Source: Armillaria gallica (taxonomy: Eukaryota; Basidiomycota; Agaricomycetes; Agaricales; Physalacriaceae). Taken from it: 64,000 nucleotides of DNA. The stretch is taken from NCBI GenBank assembly GCA_037576215.1, contig JBANDB010000008.1, forward strand, positions 3,720,001 to 3,784,000, in the 5' to 3' direction. Positions 58,801 through 64,000 of this stretch are shown here, in pieces. The stretch's first letter is position 1. Each line of letters starts with the position of its first letter. Under the pieces are notes generated by a model that saw only the letters and a list, made by a program, of their open reading frames with translations, was not told the origin of the DNA and searched no databases. Position numbers and translations under genes: made by a program.

Positions 58801-58935
58801 CGGTAGGCGGATTTTTTTGTGGTGGCGCGTTAGTATTCGTAAAGGTCATGAATGGATGCATCCCTGTCGTTAAAGTTCGTGAATGAGGGTCCGTTGCTAT
58901 CCCCCGTTATAGGGCACGTTTCGACTGCTGTTTGT

Positions 58936-61900
58936 TTATGGGATTTCTGTTGCTTCGTACGACGATTTCGAGCTTGTCGAGGGCTCGTCGTTGCCACCAA
59001 ACCAATCCCAGTCGAGTGCTTGGTCGTACCAGATTTTTTGACCAGTGAATGGGTCTGTATAAGACTGCCAATCTCCTGTCTCTTGTCTGGTGCGGTTCAC
59101 TTTTTCTGCGAGGTATTTGTCGACTAGTTCGTCGGCATCCATGTCGTTTTCCTTTACCCAGCTGTTGGATTCGGGTCCATATCCTTTCCATTTAACGAAG
59201 TAGTCTGTAGTCCAGCGCCAGGGTTCGCCAGCCCTTCCTCGGACCTTCCGGTCTCTATGCTCGAGAACTTGCTCGATTTCATAGTGCTCCTCCCCGTCAA
59301 TAAGATCGGGTGGTGGCGGAGGCGGCTGCTCCTGGTTAGGGAATGCGGGTGGCGTATAGGGTGTTAGGAGTGATTCGTTGAATACTGGATGGATACGCCA
59401 GCCTATGGGGAGTTTTAATTTGTACGCCGAAGCTCCGATTTTGGCGATGATACGGAAGGGGCCCGTTTTTTTATCTGCAAGTTTTTTCTTCGGACGTGGG
59501 AGTGCCAGATTGCTCGTGTCGAGCCACACTTCGTCTCCCACCGAGTAATCAACTGCAGGTCTTTTCTTTTTGTCGTATTGGGCTTTCATCTGGTCGGCAG
59601 CTTTTTCGAGTGCTTGCTTTGCCTCGGCGTGGATTTTCTGCATATCTGAAAAGAAGGTGTTTGAGGCTGGTGTTCGGAAGGGTGCTTGGGGTCGTACGGC
59701 ACCAGGGAGGACCTTGACGATATAGCCATGGGTAACCTCGAAGGGACTTTTACCCGTTGCGGAATGGGTGCGGTTATTGTGAGCGAAAGCCGCGAGAGAG
59801 AGCCATTCCACCCAGTCATTCTGGCGGTGATTGACAAAGATCCGGAGGTATTTTTCAACTTCCTGATTCACTCGTTCAGTCTGTCCGTCCGTCTGTGGGT
59901 GGTAGGCGGTGGATGCGTTTGCCTTGATTTGAAGCAAGTCATAAAGGTCTTTCATGAACTTGGATACAAACACGGTGCCTCGGTCGCTGATAACGACCTG
60001 GGGCATCCCATGTTTGGCGTAAACTTCGTCTCGTAGGATTTTGGCCCACCCTTCTGACGACACCTCTGTAGTGCATGCGACTGGTATGATTTCTTTGGAG
60101 AAGCGATCGACGATCATTAGGATCGCGTCGAAGCCTTTGCTCTTTGGTAAACCAGTCACCATGTCTACGGAGATATGGGTCCAAGGTCGGGATGGTATTG
60201 CGTTGGGATGTAGCGGTGCTGCTTTTGCCTGAGTGCTCGATTTCGTTCGTTGGCACGTTTCGCAACCGCGGACATAGTCCTCTATGTCTTTTTTCATTCT
60301 GGGCCACCAATATTCCCGTAAGACGAGTTCTTTAGTCTTTTCTATGCCGGGGTGTCCCGCCGTAATGTGGTCGTGAACTTGCGAGACAATCTCGCCTCGT
60401 AACGCATGGTTGGAAGGAACGTAAATGCGGGAATCGTAATAGATTAACCCGTCATTCATTTTCAATCCTCGGTCGTGGTTTAGGGAGGTCGCAATGTTCT
60501 TGTCCCATTGGTGGTGGTCGAGCGTGGCTTGCTTTATCTTGGAATGGGTTTCCTCGATAGTGGGCATGACTAGTGCCCGGAAATGCTCGGGTTTGAGGAC
60601 AATAACCTCATCGTTGTCCTCCTTTCCTTGTTCGTGGTCTGCTCTGCGACTGAGTAAGTCGGCTTTCTTGTTTGCGGTCCCTGATTTGTGGTGAAGCGTG
60701 AAGTGATATTCGGCCAGTTCAGTTACCCACCGCGCTTGTCGCCGGTTGAGTTTCTGGGGCTTTCGGAAATACTGGAGGTTTTGGTGGTCCGTCCATATTT
60801 CGAAATCCTGAACTGCGCCCATCAGATAGTGCCTCCACTCGTCGAGCGCGATCATTATCGCGAGCAGCTCCTTGTCGTAAATTTCGTAATTTCGTTCTGT
60901 CGTGGTGAGGGATTTGGATAAAAATGCGACCGGGCGCCATTTTCCATCCTGCTCCTGCGTCAATACCGCACCTATCGCTCCCTCACTTGCATCTGCTTCT
61001 ATGCGGAATTTTCCGCCGTCGGTGGGTATTGCCAGTACCACCTCTTCGGCTAATAGGCGTTTCAGTTCTTCGAATGCGTCTTGTTGCGCTTTTCCCCATT
61101 TCCATGGATCGTTTCCTGTCAGCTGGGTCATTGGTTTGACAACCTTGCTGTATCCTTTGATGAAACGCCTGTAGAAATTGGTAAAGCCTAAGAACGACTG
61201 GAGCTGTACTTTCTTGGTGGGTACAGGCCATTCTGCGATTCCTGCGATCTTGACTGGGTCCATGCGGATGCTCCCTTCACTGATGATGACTCCTAGGTAT
61301 TCTGTCTCCAAGGTTTCGAACTCGCACTTTTCCGCTTTAAGGAATAGTTTGTTCCTTCGGAGGAGCGTTAGAACTTCGCGCGTGATACGGCGATGTTCTT
61401 CCTTGGTCTTGGACATAATAAGGATGTCGTCGAGGTAGACAGTGACGGCGCCTGATGCAATGAGATTTTTGAAAATATCATTCATCATCCACTGGAAGGT
61501 GGCAGGCGAGTTGGTGAGTCCGAAGAACATGACTGTGGGTTCGAACAACCCGCGGTTAGTTCTAAACGCGGCCTTCCACTCGTCGCCACTTTTGATGCGC
61601 ACATTGTTGTATCCCCATCGGACGTCGAGCTTGGAAAAATACTTGGCCCCCCGCAACTTGTCCATTAGTTCCGAGATTAAAGGAAGGGGATAACGGTTTT
61701 TAATCGTCATCTCATTGAGCTTCCTATAGTCTTGGACTGGTCGTAGCTTACCATCCTTCTTTTTAACGAAGAAGAATGGTGAAGCCATGGGTGACTTGGA
61801 TGGTCGTATTCGTCCACTCGAGAGGTTCTCGTCTAAGAACTTATCGAGTTCTGCCTGTTCGTTCGATTCAAAGGGTATACCTTGCAGTCTAGATTGGCGC

Positions 61901-62315
61901 TCGCATTGGGAGTGAGTTCGATGGCGTGATCCCATGTCTTTGGGTTAGGAAGTTCATCGAAACTGTCTTTGTTGAACAGATCGTTGAAGTCCCGACACCA
62001 TTCCGGGACCATTTCTTCAAACGTTTTGGCCTCCTTGTCTGCGTTGGCCGCGGCGGCTAAGTCATTGGCATGATGTGCTCGAATGAGAATAGCCCGCGTG
62101 AAGTCGACTGCGAGGATGGTATCGCCCTCTCCCAGTTCCTCATCCCATTTATCGTCGGGATCCGCATCAGGTAATGTGAACGGGTTTTTACGGCATTCAC
62201 ATCGTGCAAACGTTAATCCTCCAGTCTTCCAATTGATGATCGGATTATGCCGGGCTAACCAATCGTGACCGAGGAAGATCTCTTTATCTCCGAGATCTGT
62301 TACGGCTAGATCTAT
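58936..62315 (-). pseudogene. Element 2 pol: RT, RNase H, integrase, chromodomain
   Basis: A 999-codon frame ending at 58,936 carries the RT (VKKKDGKLRPVQDYRKLN, LDVRWGYNNVRI, VYLDDILIM), RNase H (IEADASEGAIGAVLTQ, YEIYDKELLAI, WTDHQNLQYF), integrase zinc-binding (HDHITAGHPG...CETCQ), the DDE core (SVDMVTGL, VISDRGTVF, QTERVNQEVE), GPF module (KKTGPFRIIAKIG) and a C-terminal chromodomain (EIEQVLEHRDRK...YFVKWKGYGPESNSW). Upstream (62,312-61,870) the linker reads LGDKEIFLGHDWLARHNPII and WDHAIELTPNA in a different frame; the switch at about 61,866 looks like loss of one base. Chromodomains steer integration to heterochromatin in related elements. Confidence 0.85.
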
Positions 62316-64000
62316 TCATTCAGAATGATCCCCGATTTTGAGTTCGATCTCGGCATACTTGGTGATTGATCCTCCCGAGTTCTTGGTTCCGTCGGCATTA
62401 TAGACTGGGATTGGAGCGGCTGTTGGTCGAGTCGGGATGTTATGTTGTTTGACGAATTTCTGATTGATGGCGCTACTGGTGCATCCGCTGTCTACCAACG
62501 CGGTTGTAGAGATTTTGGAAACTGTTCCTGGAGCCCCGAGCATAACGGGGATCACCAGGTCTTTTCCTTTATCGCTCAGCGCGCTGATAAGTCGCTTTGG
62601 CTCTTGTAGCTCATGAAGCCACCAGAGCGCGTCGATTCGCTTCATCCTCCTCATCGCTTCAATCATTGAGTCAACGACTTCTTCTGTGCGCGCCTTGTGA
62701 ATCCAGTTTTTTAGAATTGCCTTTGCTTCTGACCCCGTTCGCGCTTGTGCTACGCCGCGTAGAGTCCACTCTGCTCCGAATGGTTTGAGCCATTCTCTAT
62801 AGGTCTGTCCTTTTGTATAGGTTCGGGACAGTTGCGGGGCCTCTTCAACCTTCGCGTCGCCCCATACGGGCGCGACTACCGTCGGTGAGGCCACCGCATT
62901 TTCTAAGTCTAAAGGGGTTAATTTAGCGTTTTTGTTCATCATGAAACTGGTAATGTCCTCGTGGTCAGGTACTTCAATAAAAGCTACCTGATGCCCCCTT
63001 TGCACTGCCTGGGCGCTAGCAGCTTCCGATCCTGCGGCTTTCTGGTCGGTCGTGGAATGGGAGTAGCTTTCCGCGAAGGCGCCGCTCCTGGAAGGAGTGG
63101 CAAGGTGGGCTGTCACTGTTACGCAACGATTGCCTGCGCTTCTCACCGTTGAGTAACAGTCGCCTTCACCTGGTTCCTTCGGGCCCGTCTCTGTGATGAC
63201 CGGGATCCTCGTTTCATTCGGCATTCCCCCTTCGTCGGGTCGCCCTACGTCTCGATAGGCGTTGGCAACTGATCGGGGGCACTTACCCGACTCCAGGTCG
63301 TCCATCTTCGGGACCGAGGGCAATACCCCCGTCGTGTCCGTCGCCGTCTTCAGGACGGAGAGCAAATAGGCCCTCGCGTCCCTCATATCTTCTAGTGCGG
63401 CCTTCGTTAGGGCCAATAGTCCAGTGTTGCGGGAGCTGGTCTCCGTTGGAGTCTTGGTGTCGCGATCTTTGTCGTTCGAGGCCTCATCCGAGTGTCCTAA
63501 GTCAGTTGTGCTGCACTTAGCTTGTCCAGTGTTGCGGGAGCTGGTCTCCGTAGGTGATGGCTCTGAGTCGCCTTTGTGGTCGTCCTCAGCTTGTCCAGTG
63601 TTGCGGGAGCTGGTCTCCGTTGGAGTCTTGGCGTCGCGATCTCTGTCGTTCGGGGCCTCATCCGATGGCTCTGAGTCGCCTTTGTGGTCGTCCTCAGCTT
63701 GTCCAGTGTTGCGGGAGCTGGTCTCCGTTGCTGTCGTCAGAGCCCCGTCGTGGGATTTACACTCTGCAGCTTGTGTGCAAGTCTCTTTTACCAGAGGAGG
63801 TTTCGCCGTGGCTATTCCCTCGGAACTCCCTGCGCGGCAGGGACTCCGTAGAGCTGCAATTTCAGGCAGAGGACGTTTACGCGGGAGCGTAGCTGTCTGC
63901 TCTCCTGCCCCATCCGGTCGAACATTCGTCACTGCGGCTTGAAACTTCCCTGGGGAAGGCCTCGACTGGTGCTTCGCCGTTATGATGGGTGTCACTATGG
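62313..64000 (-). pseudogene. Element 2 gag-protease region, ends in premature TGA; N-terminus outside window
   Basis: The open frame runs to the right edge. Near its end is the aspartic protease motif TTALVDSGCTSSAINQKF. Before it are AEWTLRGVAQARTGSEAKAI and a helical LWWLHELQEPKRLISAL segment. The frame stops at TGA (GDHSE*) just 5 codons before the conserved IDLAVTDLGDKEIFLGHDWL continuation in the same frame, so this stop is a mutation rather than the natural gag end. The visible N-terminal half is low-complexity and repeat-rich; no CCHC knuckle is visible in this part. Confidence 0.75.
63420..63735 (-). repeat. Imperfect tandem repeat inside gag (four TETSSRNTG units)
   Basis: The 25-bp core CAGTGTTGCGGGAGCTGGTC plus TCCGT recurs near 63,422, 63,528, 63,596 and 63,705, encoding TETSSRNTG followed by variable QAEDDHKGDSEPS and DRDRDAKTP spacers. 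Unit spacing varies (about 68-108 bp), so units differ by internal deletions. Likely length-polymorphic between copies of the element. Confidence 0.7.

Larger units (their letters stand above)
57859..64000 (-). mobile_element. Retroelement 2: Ty3/gypsy chromovirus inserted into element 1, right end outside window
   Basis: The 3' LTR (57,859-58,379), adjacent polypurine tract, untranslated region, and gag-pro-pol with chromodomain are all on the minus strand. The insertion point splits the element-1 protease. The other LTR and the 5-bp target duplication (CTTTT at 57,854-57,858 is the candidate) lie beyond the window. One in-frame TGA at about 62,313 and a 1-nt frame break near 61,866 inactivate this copy. 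Confidence 0.85.

Noticed and set aside
63424..63942. A 172-codon plus-strand open frame with LRELVSVG repeats
   Set aside because: Antisense to the element 2 gag frame; its repetition only mirrors the gag tandem repeat.

Overview
The window is nuclear DNA of a filamentous basidiomycete, most likely an Agaricomycete. The evidence is many short (about 45-90 bp) spliceosomal introns, class I hydrophobins with the CC...CC cysteine pattern, an F-box-like orphan, an HNH-domain orphan, MCT-type MFS carriers, and Ty3/gypsy elements of fungal type. Nearly all genes had to be read as spliced exons. Reading-frame closure across all exons was counted for RPC1 (21 exons), IMP3, the PNUTS-like gene, the WW, HMG, HNH, GT8 and F-box genes, and X2.

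Layout. 1-6.6 kb: proteasome alpha-1 subunit (-) and RNA polymerase III largest subunit (+) share a short divergent promoter. 6.9-23.8 kb: an unstable block. It contains three copies of a 2.4-3 kb dispersed repeat (A at 6.86-9.91 kb, B inverted at 12.87-15.87 kb, C at 21.37-23.79 kb), an F-box-like gene and an orphan gene between A and B, and a convergent pair of MFS carriers (one apparently with dead splice sites) separated by two inverted tRNA/SINE-like sequences. 24.3-25.7 kb: HNH-domain protein. 27.5-42.7 kb: a dense housekeeping block with WW-domain protein, HMG-box protein, a PNUTS-like PP1 regulator, an LDB/PtaB-like co-regulator, IMP3 (U3 snoRNP), ICP55-type mitochondrial aminopeptidase and a GT8 glycosyltransferase. 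42.9-46.3 kb: a tandem hydrophobin cluster, two intact genes and one decayed copy that has lost cysteines.

46.3 kb to the end is retrotransposon territory. Element 1 (about 47.6-57.86 kb, minus strand) is a Ty3/gypsy element without a chromodomain. Between its integrase and its presumed 3' LTR lie two intron-rich genes on the opposite strand: X1 (Zn2Cys6-like cluster) and X2 (CCHC zinc knuckle). Element 1 is interrupted at 57,858/57,859, inside its protease, by element 2, a chromodomain-bearing gypsy element whose TG...CA LTR and polypurine tract are visible and which runs off the right edge. Both elements carry in-frame TGA codons, and element 2 also has a frameshift, so neither looks autonomous now.

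The most unusual observation is the antisense X1/X2 cassette in element 1. Genes carried antisense to the genomic RNA can keep their introns through reverse transcription, and these two have about nine and six introns. Three near-identical polypurine-tract-like motifs in the same element, three GC-AG introns in three consecutive genes and several micro-exons (12, 21, 23 and 25 nt) are further points of interest.
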